Shown here: positions 12,083-24,932 of the stretch, piece by piece
How the letters are laid out: every line of letters starts with the position of its first letter
Position numbering within the stretch: position 1 is the stretch's first letter
Source of the DNA: Elephas maximus indicus
Taxonomy: Eukaryota; Chordata; Mammalia; Proboscidea; Elephantidae
Assembly: GCF_024166365.1 (NCBI RefSeq)
Contig: NC_064837.1
Location: forward strand, 76,875,553 to 76,939,552
Direction: 5' to 3'
Length of the DNA stretch: 64,000 bases
Notes under the pieces: generated by a model
Told to the model about the DNA's origin: nothing
Database searches by the model: none
Seen by the model: the letters and a program-made list of their open reading frames with translations, nothing else
Translations under genes and position numbers: made by a program

Positions 12083-12275
12083 ACCAGTTGACTCCAGCTC
12101 ATGGTGACCCCATGCGTGTCAGAATAGAACTGTGCTCCACAGGCTTTTCAATGGCTATGGCTTTTCAGAAGTAGATCACCAGGCCTTTCTCCTGTGGGGC
12201 CTCTGAGTGGACTCCAACCTCTGATCTTTTGGATAGCAGCCAACCATATTAATCATTTGCACCACCCCGGGACTC
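12083..12275 (-). repeat. AfroSINE (long variant, antisense)
   Basis: Antisense copy with 'ttgactccagctcatggtga', the 'gtagatcaccaggcctttct' middle part and the head end 'caccaccccgggactc'. Confidence 0.82.
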
Positions 12276-12284
12276 GGGACACAT

Positions 12285-12391
12285 AATAAAACCAAAAAAC
12301 CCATTCCCGTTGAGTCCGATAGGACCGAGTAGAACTGCCCCATAGGGTTAGCAGCTGTAGCTCTTAACCACTGCACCACCAGGGCTCCCTC
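12285..12391 (-). repeat. AfroSINE, internally deleted
   Basis: The antisense tail joins directly to the head ('ccccatagggttagcagctg'), so the middle third is missing. It ends with 'accaccagggctccc'. It lies next to another antisense copy. Confidence 0.8.
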
Positions 12392-12552
12392 GGATGCATA
12401 ACAGTAGCTCAACAGTATTTGTAATCTCAACTAAAATGAAATATATAAAGCCCTTCTATGCCATGGTATTTAAAATAATAGGATTCTACATCAGCCTGGA
12501 TATAGTATTACAACTAATGATAAAGAGAAAAGCTAACATGTACTGAGAGATA

Positions 12553-12770
12553 ATCTAGCACAGTGACCAGGAGTACCTACTCTAGAGTTAGACTGTGTGG
12601 GTTCAAATACTGGCTTTTCCTGTGATCTTGGGCAAGTTACCTACCCCCTCAGTGCCTCAGCTTCCTCACATATAAAATATGAATAACAGTACTTATTTCC
12701 TAGAGTTGATGTAAGGATCAAATGAATTGATAAATGTAGAAGCCTTCAAACAGTGCTGGCTACTCTTATA
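12553..12770 (+). repeat. MIR SINE
   Basis: Sense MIR: 'gtgggttcaaatactggc', 'tgatcttgggcaagttacc', 'cctcagcttcctcac', and the 3' 'aacagtgctggc' region. Confidence 0.8.
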
Positions 12771-13051
12771 TGCCAAGTATTGTTCTAAGTGCTTACACAT
12801 AACCCTAAGAAACTTCAAGTAAGTGCCTCCATATTCCACTCCCTTACCAACATGGATAATCAGAAGAGAAAGTCTGTAGCTCTTTCCAAATTCATTCTTA
12901 AATTTCAGAGTGAAGAGGTTTAACAAAAAATTTTCATTTAGATTAAAAAAACGCAAAAAAAGTAAACATACTCATCTACATTCGACAATTTACCTTTATT
13001 ATGCCATTCATAAGTATATATATTTGTACCATGAATTAAGTAGTTATTCCA

Positions 13052-13264
13052 AACCCAAAAAACTGAATCCATTGCCGTCCAGTTGATTCTCTCTCCTAGC
13101 GACCCTATAGGACACAGCAGAACTGCCCATGGGGTTTCAAAGGCTGTGCTCTTTACCAAAGCAGACTGCCACATCTTTCTCCTGCAGAGCAGCTGGTGGT
13201 TTCAAACTTCCAACCTTCTGGTTAGCAGCCAAGCACTTTAACCACTGCAACACCAGGGCTCCTC
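13052..13264 (-). repeat. AfroSINE (long variant, antisense)
   Basis: Contains the 'gaccctataggacacagcag' tail side, the 'agcagactgccacatctttct' segment that marks the longer variant, and the head 'aacaccagggctcc'. A T-tract follows it. A short weaker SINE-like head at about 13345-13420 may be a second fragment. Confidence 0.85.
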
Positions 13265-13852
13265 TTTTTTTTTTTTCCACTACAACAGCAATTATTTTTT
13301 CTTTGCCAAAAAAGGGCACTGATCCACTTGAAACACCTAGGGTGCCTCAGTGGCAATAATGCAGTCTTCACAGGTGTCTCAGCTGCTACTGCTTAACCAC
13401 GGTGTCACTAGGGCTCCTAAGTAGCTTTTAACCACCGTAAATTGCCTTTTGGAATTAGAAGGATGACACTGTCATTGCAGCAGAAGACCAGTAGATGGCT
13501 GTCCGCAAAGCCAACAGATACCTGGAATAAAAATCCTTACAAGGGTAAGTTTAAAAGAACTACAGAAATTAGTAGAATCTGGAGATGAGTAGAGATAACA
13601 AAAACACAAATTTTGTAATGGTCTTAAGAATATTTTTAAACTTTAAAATGAAAAGAGTTCTTTACTTTGTTTACACTAAATCTGCCTTACATGGCTGGAG
13701 GAGGTATCTATTTGGATATGACCTTCCCAGAGGGCAACTTAACTGGACATACTGAAGTATTTAAAATATGCTTATTCCTGATTAGGCCATCAAAGAACGG
13801 GCATATCTAGGAACTCATCTAAGGCATTAAGGATGTCCTAAAAATTTCATTT

Positions 13853-14075
13853 ACACTGGTTCTCAATCAGGGGTGATTTTGCCTCACAAGGGACATATGG
13901 CAATGTCTGGAGACGTTTTTTGGCTGTCACAGCTGAGGAGTGGAAGTGCTGCTACTGGCATTTAGTTGGTAGAGAACAGAAATGTTGTTCAATATCCTGC
14001 AATGCACAGGGCAGCCCTCACAAGGAAGAAATATCCAGACCACAATGTCAGTAGTGCCAAGGCTGAGAAACCCTA
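13853..14075 (+). mobile_element. MER5A-like hAT non-autonomous DNA transposon
   Basis: Starts 'ggttctcaatcaggggtga' and ends 'aaggctgagaaaccc', the terminal inverted repeats of MER5A. The 'ggcaatgtctggagac' and 'caatgcacagggcagcc' interior is typical. An ancient element shared by placental mammals. Confidence 0.85.
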
Positions 14076-14417
14076 ATCTACAAGCATGTACCTCATGGTA
14101 ATTTTTTTTTTTTTTTTAAGAGTGAAAAATAGGAAAACAAATCTGAATGTCTGAAAATAGAGGACTGGCTCAATAACTGATGAACAGACCATCCATGCAA
14201 TTCACGATTATGCAGTCATTAAAAGGGAGATTGCAGAAGTACATTCATTGTGACAAAATATTCTGTGAATAAAGCAGGTTACCAAACAGTGCAGAGCAGG
14301 ATCGCATTTTTTAAAGAGATATATGCATAACTGAAATTGTAAGCAATGGTTATCTCCAAATGGTGGAATTATTTTCTTCTTTTTTCTCATTGTTTATTCT
14401 ACATTTTCTCCAATTAA

Positions 14418-14526
14418 CAGAATAGAACCGGCCCATGGAGTTTCCAAGAAGCACTTGGTAGATTCCAACCGCCAACCTTTTTTTGGTTAGCGCTGTAGCT
14501 CTTAACCACCACGCTACCCGGGTTAG
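14418..14526 (-). repeat. AfroSINE fragment (antisense)
   Basis: Shows 'agaatagaaccggcccatgg', 'tggtagattccaacc' and the head 'cttaaccaccacgctacc'. The tail end is missing. Confidence 0.75.
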
Positions 14527-14692
14527 GTGATACAAAAAAAAAAATTTTTTTTTTTTTATACAGGAGCTGCTAACTTTCAAGAGAAAATATAACAAAACGT
14601 TTAAAACTCGGACAAACTTTAAAATTAGTGATGCTTTTCATTAAATCTGTATAATACTGTCTTGGGAGTACCTGGAGTACTTTGGAAGCAAG

Positions 14693-14801
14693 ACCAGGTG
14701 ATCCACTATCAAGTAATCAGCCATTGAAAACGTATGGAGCGGATTCTACCCTGACACAGACGGGGTCGCCATGAGTCCAGAGTCCGCGGACAGCAACTGG
14801 T
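14693..14801 (+). repeat. AfroSINE 3' fragment
   Basis: Sense 3' part: 'atggagcggattctaccctg', 'ggggtcgccatgagtccag'. The head is lost. Confidence 0.6.
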
Positions 14802-15308
14802 GTAAAACACTGAAGTCAGCCCGAAGCTGAGATATCACGGCGGGCTATTTAAGGCTATGAAAACAACTGTCTACGAATTTTAAAGTAGCATTCCCAGATT
14901 TTCACAAACATTCTCCCTAACACCCATGGGTGTGCGTTACACTTAGAAAAGTTCCCACTTGCTCAGAAAACCAGTGATTGTATGGAGGCAAAAGCCACAC
15001 GGTCTTTGAATTCTAAGGGCTCTGGGGGGCAAACGCACAGGCAGAGGAATTTTTCCCTTTGGGGGCCAGGCTCCGTGTCGCCTATCACCTCGCCCAGTCG
15101 GGCAGAGAAAACACACGGCTGCGCGCACGCGGCGAAGCACAACCCCGACTCCGCGGGCCGCAGGGGCGCCCGCGCGACGCCTTTCCGGGCGGTTGGGCGG
15201 GCCCTCCAGCCCCGGCCTGCGCGGTCGCCTCCAGGGAGGCAGAGCAGTTCCTCTTCCGGGGCAGCGCTGGAGCGTCGTACGGGACCCGGATGCAGACGTG
15301 AACGAGGC

Positions 15309-15316
15309 TATATAAG
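15309..15316 (+). promoter_or_regulatory. RPS20 TATA box (TATATAAG)
   Basis: TATATAAG lies about 30 bp upstream of the pyrimidine-rich start site inferred at about 15340, the canonical spacing. Confidence 0.8.
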
Positions 15317-15337
15317 CTCCGCGCACGCCTCGGCTCG

Positions 15338-15345
15338 TCCTCTTT
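15338..15345 (+). promoter_or_regulatory. RPS20 start region with 5' TOP motif
   Basis: The pyrimidine run (CCTCTTT) followed by GAGGAAGACG resembles the start of known mammalian RPS20 mRNAs. A 5' terminal oligopyrimidine tract confers mTOR-dependent translational control in ribosomal protein mRNAs (family knowledge). The exact start base is inferred. Confidence 0.7.
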
Positions 15346-15458
15346 GAGGAAGACGTGGTGGGTGTTCCAGGTGTTCTCCGCCCAGCAGCTCCAGCTCCTG
15401 GCTCACCGCTGTTCGCTCTCGCCGAGGGACAAGTCGGTCAGGAAGTCGCGGCGCAGCC

Positions 15459-16739
<1,281 letters not shown>

Positions 16740-16751
16740 ATCAACTATTTT

Positions 16752-16757
16752 AATAAA
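16752..16757 (+). terminator. RPS20 polyadenylation signal AATAAA
   Basis: AATAAA begins 13 bp after the stop codon. Cleavage is expected about 15-25 bp further on, near the GT-rich 'cagttggtaaattttgttg'. The very short 3' UTR is normal for ribosomal protein mRNAs. Confidence 0.85.
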
Positions 16758-16779
16758 TGTATTATCAGTTGGTAAATTT

Positions 16780-17495
16780 TGTTGACCTTTATTCAGAATA
16801 CCAAAAGATTTAGGAACAGGTGTGGTTGATGTCTGAGTCCTGCTTCAAAAATTCTGATATAATGATGGTGCTACAAGCCTTGTAAAAGATTGCTGGGGTA
16901 ATACTAAGGTGGGGCCATGATTGAATTTAGGAGCAAGTACTAACGAAGGAAGCCATAGCTGTGTTGTAGTCTTAACTGCCAATTAATACATTTTTTCTCT
17001 TTTAAGTATATTAGGCTGAAGACTAAACTTGGTAACATTGATAATGTTTTGGAAACTGGAGTCTTTTGTAATTTTTCACTTAATATATATACGTGGATCA
17101 CTTTTTGTGTCACTATGAAGCTATATTAACTTTATGACTACAAAACATAGGCCACAACTTGGTCAGATGTTTATTGGCATAGTACAGGACAATGTTTCTT
17201 GTTTAACTGCTAGGCTATGTGTTGTGGGTACTGTTTCCATTGTGCAGATTCAAGTTTAACTTGCCAAAAGGTCTAGAGCTTGTTAATGGCATAACTGAGA
17301 TTCTAAACAGACTCATCAGAGTTGAAGATCCATCTGGTTTCCCAGTTTTTGCTATTAAAATTTGTGATGGCCATCCTTGCTAAAACATCAGTGTGACTAA
17401 TTTTCCATAGAGAAAATTCCCAGAAATGCGTATTTCTGAGAATCAGTCCTCCTCCATTTAAAATTCCTCCATTTACTACTCTATTAAATAGGACT
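16780..17495. other. RPS20 downstream flank, no named element
   Basis: AT-rich single-copy-looking sequence without exon, RNA or repeat signatures that I can name. Confidence 0.4.
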
Positions 17496-17497
17496 AC

Positions 17498-17679
17498 AGG
17501 GTCCGTGGGTGACACAGTTTGTGTTCAACTGCTAACCAAAAAGTTAGAACCCAGCAGCACTGTAGGAGAAAGGCCTGGTGATGTTTCCATAAAGGCAGGA
17601 AAACCCTTTGGGGCTTGGTTCTACTCTGTAACATGGGATCTCCTGAGTTGGAATTGACAGCAAATGGTTTGGTTTTTGT
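17498..17679 (+). repeat. AfroSINE (long variant)
   Basis: Sense: 'aactgctaaccaaaaagtta', 'gagaaaggcctggtgatg' (longer-variant middle), 'gagttggaattgacagc' and 'tggtttggttttt'. Diverged. Confidence 0.8.
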
Positions 17680-18540
17680 TAAATTCAATTTACAGTCATG
17701 GGTAATTCATGCCTTCAGACTGTTTTGGACTAGACCTTGACTTAGTTGTCTTGTTCGCTCCCATGACTTCAGTTAGCATCTATATTCAATTTGACCTTCG
17801 GCTCACATTTCTCCATACATCCAGCTTCATACTGGGCATCTGCATCTCACACAAGGAGACACGGTTGATTTGTCTGAAACGAGATTCGTTTTCCAATAAA
17901 GCCTTGGTCTGTTCTCCATCTTGGCCCGTGGCCTATCATCTGCCACATAGTTGGCCAAGCACCAGAACCCTTGTCCCTCCTGCGTAATACCAAGATCTTT
18001 TGATTCTTTTTTAGCTTTTACCAGGTTTCTTGAATGGAACTGAATCTGGATTTAACTATGCCAAGTTGGCTGAACCCAAAACAAGCAATTCAGGTATTTT
18101 TTAAATGCAGACTAGAACTACATATTGAAATTTCAGGTTAACCCTTTGTAATTCAAAACAGGTGGTTTAGGAACTTTTTAAACTAGTTAGCTCAGGGAAG
18201 CAGTAAAGATTATATTGAAAGATTGTAACTGATTATTTTGACAATCTTAAAATGAAAAAGGTCAACAGAAATAGAATGGAAATAAATTTAAAGATTTACT
18301 TGTAACTGTTAAATAAATACTGGCTGATTTAGTTTGGAGTGTAAATAAACTCAGGAAGATTTACACAATATGGATCTAGTTAAGTCCCTGAGGCCAGCAG
18401 TAACCCTGTTAGGGGAGAAGCTGGTCTTTGTTAAACGGGAATTGCTTGTGAAGGAGTTTTCATTTTTAATCAAGGGCCATGTGAAGACCCTACAGACCTA
18501 TGCCTAGCCCAATTTTAAACAGTATACTTTGTTACAAACC
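17680..18540. other. No recognised feature
   Basis: Short ORFs only, no splice-coherent exon, no repeat that I can name. Confidence 0.4.
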
Positions 18541-18544
18541 ATAA

Positions 18545-18690
18545 ATGTGTTGCCATCAACGTGATTTCCGACTCTTAGTGACCCTATGGGACAGAGTAGA
18601 ACTGCCCAATAGGGTTTCCAAGGAGCAGCTAGTGTATTCGAACTGCTGGCCCTTTGGTTAGCAGCAGTGCCTGGTAATGTGGAGCCCTCA
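18545..18690 (-). repeat. AfroSINE (antisense)
   Basis: 'gatttccgactcttagtgac', 'gacagagtagaactgccc', 'aggagcagctagtgtattcg', 'ggttagcagc' are in antisense order. The head is shortened. Confidence 0.85.
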
Positions 18691-19189
18691 GATGGCTCTA
18701 CAAGGTTGTTTTAATGATCTAAGTGGTATGTATTGAGACTTGCTCCAGTTTAAGAAATAATACAAAAGTCTGGAATATAGTCAATATCCTGAGAACTAGT
18801 CAAGAGAAGATCTCAATTCCTTGAAAGCATTGAAGCTACTTACCACCAAGTAATACATTATTGTGAAAAATGCGCAAATTAAAAGATACTGGAAGAGCAG
18901 CTTTTTGGCTTTCATACAGTTAAATCTTAGCCAGTGTGTACCAAAGGGGACTGGTAGGTCAGCAGTTGTGTTTTTTCACACCAGTGGGTGAAGGAATTGG
19001 CTTTAAGCTATAGGGAATACTTTGGGAGCCTGTAAAATGGTTAATGTACAGGGTTTAAAATTTGGGCAGCTGCTATTAACCTTTAATCCTCAAACATTTT
19101 AAAATAACTACTTGGGAACAGAGCCCCTTGCAGGACCTTAAAATATTGCTAATAATGAACTAAGGGTAAGAGAAATGGTAATGACACTA

Positions 19190-19310
19190 ACAGGACCCTT
19201 GGTGGTGCTATGGTTAAAAGCTTGATACTAGCCAAAAGGCTGGTTTGAATACACCCAGCCGCTCCAGTGGGAGAAAGACCTGTAGATCTGCTCTTCTAAA
19301 GATGAAACCG
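19190..19310 (+). repeat. AfroSINE 5' part (sense)
   Basis: Head 'aggacccttggtggtgctat' and middle 'gagaaagacctgtagatctg' are present, but the tail is absent. It is followed at once by an inverted copy. Confidence 0.75.
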
Positions 19311-19312
19311 CA

Positions 19313-19486
19313 CCTTTTATTCACAGTGACCCTGTAGGACAGAACAGAACTGTCCCATGTGGTTTCCAAGGCTATTGAGGAAGCAGACTGCCTCATCTTT
19401 CTCCCATGGGGCCACTGGTAGGTTTGAACTGTTCACCTTTTGGTTTGCATCTAAGTGTTTAACCACTGTGCCACCAGGGCTCCTCT
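19313..19486 (-). repeat. AfroSINE (antisense), inverted next to a sense copy
   Basis: 'cagtgaccctgtaggacaga', 'gcagactgcctcatctttct', head 'tgccaccagggctcc'. It lacks the extreme tail. Together with the preceding sense half it makes a tail-to-tail inverted pair. Confidence 0.85.
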
Positions 19487-19814
19487 GGTAGATGATACTG
19501 AGTCAAATCACTTAGAAGGACACTTTGAGATGTGTACTTGAATCCTTAGGGGTAAGCAAACTCAAGAACATTCTGTCTTTTGAAAGGACGACTTGCTAAA
19601 TCAATCCTTTTCTTTATTTTAGGAGCAGCATATTTCACTTTCCCAGCAGATTAAACTCTTAGAACCAGAGAAGTGAATATATTCTGTAAACTGCTGGGTT
19701 TTTTTTTTTTTTTTTTTTTGCATGTTGTGGTTATTTAACATAAAAAGAACCCACCCCAAAAGGTACAGCTAATAGTGTATTCTTCAGAACTTCTTGTGTA
19801 CATATAAGTACATA

Positions 19815-19969
19815 AAAGCAAAAATTCATTGCTGTGGAGTTGCTTCCGACTCGTAGCAACCCGACAGGACAGAGTAGGACTGCCCCATATGGTTTCCAAG
19901 GAGCAGCGGGTGGATTCATACTGCCAGCCTTTTGGTTGTAGCCCTTAACCACTGTACCACCAGGGCACC
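19815..19969 (-). repeat. AfroSINE (antisense)
   Basis: 'gagttgcttccgactcgtag', 'gtaggactgccccatatgg', 'aaccactgtaccaccagggc'. Well preserved. Confidence 0.9.
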
Positions 19970-20377
19970 ACTTGTATAGCTAACTTGTACAGCTGTATCT
20001 ATAGGCTATATTCATGGGAGTTGAATTTCTAAATTTTAGTTGCATTGTAGATATTTATAGTGAACGACATAAAGAGAAAGTTATTTAAGAACATTTAGCA
20101 TCTACAATGTGCACATGTATGAATGTTTTTCTAGGGTGGATAAAAGAAATAGATATTTTTAGTCATAAAATATGGGAAGTTTTAATTGTAAGAGATACTA
20201 CCAAATTGTCCCTCAGCTGACTGCCTGCTTCTATACCTACCAGTAGAGGAAGTGTGATAACATCCATCTGATGGATAAAAACTATCTTGTTATTGTTTAG
20301 CCCTGTCATCCATTTGTCTCTTTTTCTGAAACTCATGTTGATAGGAGGTTGGACCTTCTGAAGGCCCTGTATGTCTC

Positions 20378-20952
20378 TGTCTTAGTCACTAAAAAAAAAA
20401 AAGTGCTGCTATAAAAGAAATACCACAAGTGGATGGCCTTAACAAAGAGAAGTTTATTCTCTCACAGTGCAGTATGCCACAAGTCCAAATTCAGGGTCGC
20501 TATGAGTCGGAATTGACTCAACAGCAGTGGGTTTGGTTTTCTGTTTGTTTAGCTCCAGGGGAAGGCTCTGGAGGAAGGTCCTTGTGATGCATCATTCTTC
20601 CCTTGGTCTGGGAGCATGTCAGCACAGGAACCTCAGGTCCAAAGGACACATTCTGCTCTTGGCACTGCTTTCTTGGTGGTATGAGGTCCCCATGTCTCTG
20701 CTCACTTCTCTCTTTTATAGCTCAAAAGAGATTGGCTTAAGACACTACCTAATCTTGTAGACCTCATCAATAATCCATCTGACTACATCAGTAATCCATC
20801 TGACTACATCATAGTGATAGGATTTACAACATATAGGAAAATCACATAGAATGGTAGACAATCATAAAATGGTGGACAATCACACAATACTGAGAATCAT
20901 GGCCCAGCTAAGTTGACAGATATTTTGGGGGGACACAATTCAATCCATGACA
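20378..20952 (-). mobile_element. MaLR solo LTR (antisense)
   Basis: TGTCTTAGTC to ...CCATGACA, bounded by a perfect 5-bp duplication GTCTC (20373-20377 and 20953-20957). It contains 'cactgctttcttggtggtat' and 'agagattggcttaagacac', shared with the copies at 24.9 and 46.9 kb. A truncated AfroSINE 3' end sits inside it, and a 21-bp unit is tandemly doubled at 20771-20811. Confidence 0.88.
20493..20541 (+). repeat. AfroSINE 3' tail fragment inside the LTR
   Basis: Only the last ~50 bp ('ctatgagtcggaattgactc', 'gtgggtttggttttc') is present, between 'aattcaggg' and 'gctccagggg' of the LTR, so a 5'-truncated insertion is likely. Confidence 0.75.
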
Positions 20953-21059
20953 GTCTCTTAACCTTTTCTCATATGTTCTCTTAACCCAAAAACCCAGTGC
21001 CGTCGAGTCAATTTAGTCTTTATAAATTCTGAGAGAGATCTTGACTTTCTCTCCCAGTC

Positions 21060-21470
21060 CTTCCAATTTTTTTTTATTTTTTAACTTTTACAATGGAAAA
21101 CATCAAATATACTCAGAGACTAGTACAGTGAATCCACATGGAACCGTCATTCAGCTTTTATAATGATCAACATCGTGTATAACTCTACCCACTCCTCCAA
21201 CCAACCTTCAGATTAATTCTGACGCAAATTCCAGATACCATATTATCTTATCCAAATGTTTTTCGGTGCTTAAATCTAAAAGATAAGGACTCTCTTAAGA
21301 ACAATACCATTATCACACCTAAAAATAACAATAACTTCTAATTATTCAATATCTAGTAATGTTCAAATTTATTTTAATGCTTTTACTGCTTGTTTGAATC
21401 GGGATCTAATTAGCTGGTATGTTTCTTAAATCTTTGTAGTGGCTGCCCCAGCATCCAAGAAAATATTTAA
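21060..21470 (-). mobile_element. Old L1M-type 3' fragment (antisense), tentative
   Basis: The phrase order ('atactcagagactagtacag', 'caaattccagataccat', 'atctagtaatgttcaaattt') resembles antisense old L1 3' regions. Family assignment is weak. Confidence 0.35.
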
Positions 21471-21557
21471 ATACTAAACAGGTCTCACTTTACACAGTAG
21501 TGTGAGACCAAAACAAGGACCATGCAAGCTGAAAACATGCAGAACAAACTTAGTAAT

Positions 21558-21954
21558 TGTCTTACTTAGTGCTGCAGTAACAAATACCACGGGTGGGTGG
21601 CTTTAAGGAACCGACATGTATTACAGTTCAGAAGTCTAGATTCAGGGCATGGCTCTAGGGGAAGGTCCTTCCTCGCCTATTTCAGCTTCTAGTAGCTGCC
21701 AACAATCCTTGGTGTTCCTGAGCTTGTAGATGCATCTATCTACATCATTTGTCATCGTCTTCTCCTGTGTGTGTCTGTGTCTGTTCTGGTGTTTCTAGAA
21801 CTCAGAAGTGATTAAATTTAGGATCTACCCCACATGGGTATAACTTCATTAACATAACAAAAGAATAATTGCTATTTGCAAACGGTCATATTTACAAGTA
21901 CACGGGTTAGGATTTCAGCACGTTTTGGTGAGAGACGCTATTTAATCCACAACA
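21558..21954 (-). mobile_element. Diverged MaLR solo LTR (antisense)
   Basis: TGTCTTACTTAGTGCTGCAG start and a 'aatccacaaca' end, with near-identical 5-bp flanks GTAAT and ATAAT. More diverged than the neighbouring MaLR LTRs. Confidence 0.7.
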
Positions 21955-22099
21955 ATAATTGATGAGTAAAAAACTACAATTGTTGAATCACCTTTTTTGG
22001 GGGGGGAGTCAAGACATTCAAACTCTTAATGTAGGATATAAATGTAAAGGGACGTGTAACAAACCCTAATTTTTGTCATCTAGAACATTAGAAACGTGG

Positions 22100-23800
22100 A
22101 GAATTAAAGCATTCTATTTCTAATGGAAATTTCTCAACATAATAAAGGGCAACTATACAAAACCAGCAGCCAACATTATTCTTAATGGAGAGAGGCTGAA
22201 AACATTCCCCTTGAGAACAGGAACAAGACAAGGTTGCCGCTTATGACCACTCTTATTTAACATTGTGCTGAAAGTCCTAGCTACAGCAATAAGGCAACAA
22301 AAAGGGGCATCCAAATTGATGACAACACAGTCTTTTTAACAAATCATCCTGGCAAAGTTGGATGTCCATCTGCCAAAAAATGAAACAAGACCCATATCTC
22401 ACAGCATACCCAAAAACTAATTCAAAATGGATCAAAGACCTAAATATAAAACCGAAAACTATAAAGACCATAGAAGAAATAAAGGCCCTAATACATGGAA
22501 TTAACAGGATACAAACCATAACTATCACTACACAAACACCAGAAGATAAGCTAGGTAACTGGGATCTTCTAAAAATTAAACACTTAGGCTCATCAGAAGA
22601 CTTCACCAAAAGAGTAAAACGAAAACCTACAGACTGGGGAAAAAAAAAGTCTGACAAATCTGACAAAGGTCTAATCTCTAAAATCTACAGGAAAATCCAA
22701 CACCTTTATAATAAAAGGACAAATAATCCAATTAAGAAATGGACAAAGGACATGAGCACTTTACCAAAGAAGACATTCAAGCAGCTAACAGACACGTGAG
22801 GAAACGGTTGAGATCACTAGCCATTAAAGAAATGCAAATCAAAACCAAAATGAGATATCGTCTCACCCTGACATTACTGGCATGAATCAAAAGAAAATAA
22901 CAAATGTTGGACAGGCTGCAGGGGGCTTGGAACTTTTATGCACTATTGGTGGGAATGTAAAATGATACAATCATTTTGGAAAAGTATAGGACTCTTCCTT
23001 AAAAAGACAGAAATAGGAATACCATATGATCCAGCATTTCCACTCTTAGGAATATATCCTACAGAAATAAGAGCCATCACATGAATAGACATAAGGACAC
23101 CCATGTTCATTGCAGCATTGTTCACAATAGCAAAAAGATGGAAACAACCTAGGTGCCCATCTACAGATAAATGGATAAAGGAACTATGGTACATACACGC
23201 AATGCAATACTATGCAATGATAAAGAACAATGATGAATCAGCAAAGCATCTCACAACATGGGTGAATCTGGAGGGCATTATGCTGAGTGAAATCAGTCAA
23301 TCACAAAAGGACAAATATTGTATGAGACCATTACTATAAAAACTCATGAAAAGATTTACACACAAAAAGAAACAATCTTTGATGTTTACAAGGGAAGGAA
23401 GGGCTGATGAAGGAAAAGCGCTAAATAGACAATAAAAATCAAAAAACCCGTTGTCATCCAGTCGATTCCAACTCATAGTGACCCTATAGGATAGAGCAGA
23501 ACTGCCTCATAGAGTTTCCAAGGAGCACCTGGTGTATTTGAACTGCTGACCTTTTGGTTAGCAGCTGTAGCACTTAACCACTATACCACCAGGGTTTCCA
23601 AATAGGCAATAGATAAGTGGTAAATTTGGTGAAGGGTAAGAGAGTACGCAATACTGGGGAAGCTGAGACAACTTGTCCAAGGCAAGGTCATGGAAGTTCT
23701 ATAGACACATCCAAACTCCCCGAGGGACCAAGTTACTGGACTGAGGGCTGTGGGGACCATGGTCTCAGGGAACATCTAGCTCAATTGGTATAACATAGTT
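22100..23800 (+). mobile_element. L1 LINE fragment with internal deletion and 3' UTR
   Basis: 5'-truncated L1. ORF2 palm-domain sequence (about 22160-22325) jumps near 22330 to the C-terminal region (from 'tggcaaagttgg'), so the catalytic core and thumb are deleted. The C-terminus continues to about 23340. The 3' UTR resumes after an AfroSINE, up to 'aacatagtttataaagaaaatg'. Residual ORFs of 145 and 78 codons are ORF2 pieces, not genes. Confidence 0.8.
23435..23599 (-). repeat. AfroSINE (antisense) in the L1 3' UTR
   Basis: Complete copy flanked by a 12-bp duplication AAATAGACAATA / AAATAGGCAATA (23423-23434 and 23600-23611). It inserted into the L1 and is therefore younger than it. Confidence 0.92.
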
Positions 23801-23810
23801 TATAAAGAAA

Positions 23811-24927
23811 ATGAGACTTCTAAGATCCCTTCTAACTCAGAGTTCAAACATCTTATTGGAAAATTGTGTCTTCTTTTTAGTAATCCACCTTTCTTCCTCC
23901 ATTTGAAGACCTTTCAAAAAATTTTTGTACCGTGGTAAATATTACTGCAAAATTCAAATCCTAATAGAAGCTTGAAAATATTATAAAAATCAAAACCTAA
24001 TGTATTCATTGAAGGACATTTCCAGATCAAATCTGCTCAGGCATAATAAACCATTAATTCATTAATAACTCATTTATGATTGACTTGTTAGAATACATAT
24101 CCTTTCAATATTTTTAAGTCCTACAATAGTTTCATTCTTGATGAAATTACCTGCTACCAAATGCCTCTTTGCAACTTAGCTGGATCAAAACATTGCCATA
24201 AAACACAATGCTTTGGTTCACTGAAAGAAGCTGGGGCATTAATAATGTTTTTCTAATTCTTGGCAATGACTTTACACCTTTAAAATAGAATGGGGATCTC
24301 ACTTCCATGAATGTCAAAGTAAGGACATCTGAAAATCTCCATAAATTCAACAAGAATACTAGCAAAATCATCAAAACAAACTTTTTCAGAATTCTAAAAA
24401 TTAAAGGCTTGCAACAATTTGAGGGCTGTTTATTATTATTTTTTTAATGGTCAAATCTCAGTAAGAACAGAGAGTTTTATGGTGTTTTAACTTGCCCTAA
24501 TTCCGTTCCCTTCTCTTCAGCTCTATAGTATCCTTGAAAACCAACAGCCCTGTAACTACAGTAGCTGTGAAAACCAGCAGCGTAACAGCCACTTGTTGAG
24601 ATAAAATGAGTTTAGAGTTCCTTAAAAGCACCATTGCCAAAGATTTGCCACATATTTAACTTGTCCGACAGCCTGCTAGAAAGTTCCGTTCTCAGGGCTT
24701 GTCTTTACTTGACCTGACTCAGAGCTTTCCCAGAGTGAACAGCCCAACACATGGGGCATTTTCTGAAAGCATTCAGCAGCAATTGTTTAGAATTACACCT
24801 ACCCGAGGTGTCACTACCAGTTAAGGCTAACAAGAGGCTGACCAAAAAACTTAATGGGAAAAACTGGGGAATGAGATGTCCACAACAAACTTTGAAAAGT
24901 TCTGACATATTCCTGGAAATCTAGAAG
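23811..24927. other. No recognised feature
   Basis: Moderately AT-rich sequence. Short antisense ORFs (67-75 codons) show no domain or conserved family signature. Confidence 0.4.
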
Positions 24928-24932
24928 GCCAC

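Noticed and set aside
14943-15347. Overlapping ORFs of 80-127 codons on both strands upstream of RPS20
   Set aside because: They reflect the high GC content of a CpG island. They overlap each other in several frames and extend over the TATA box and start site.
22362-22799. 145-codon ORF as a host gene
   Set aside because: It is the C-terminal part of an L1 ORF2.
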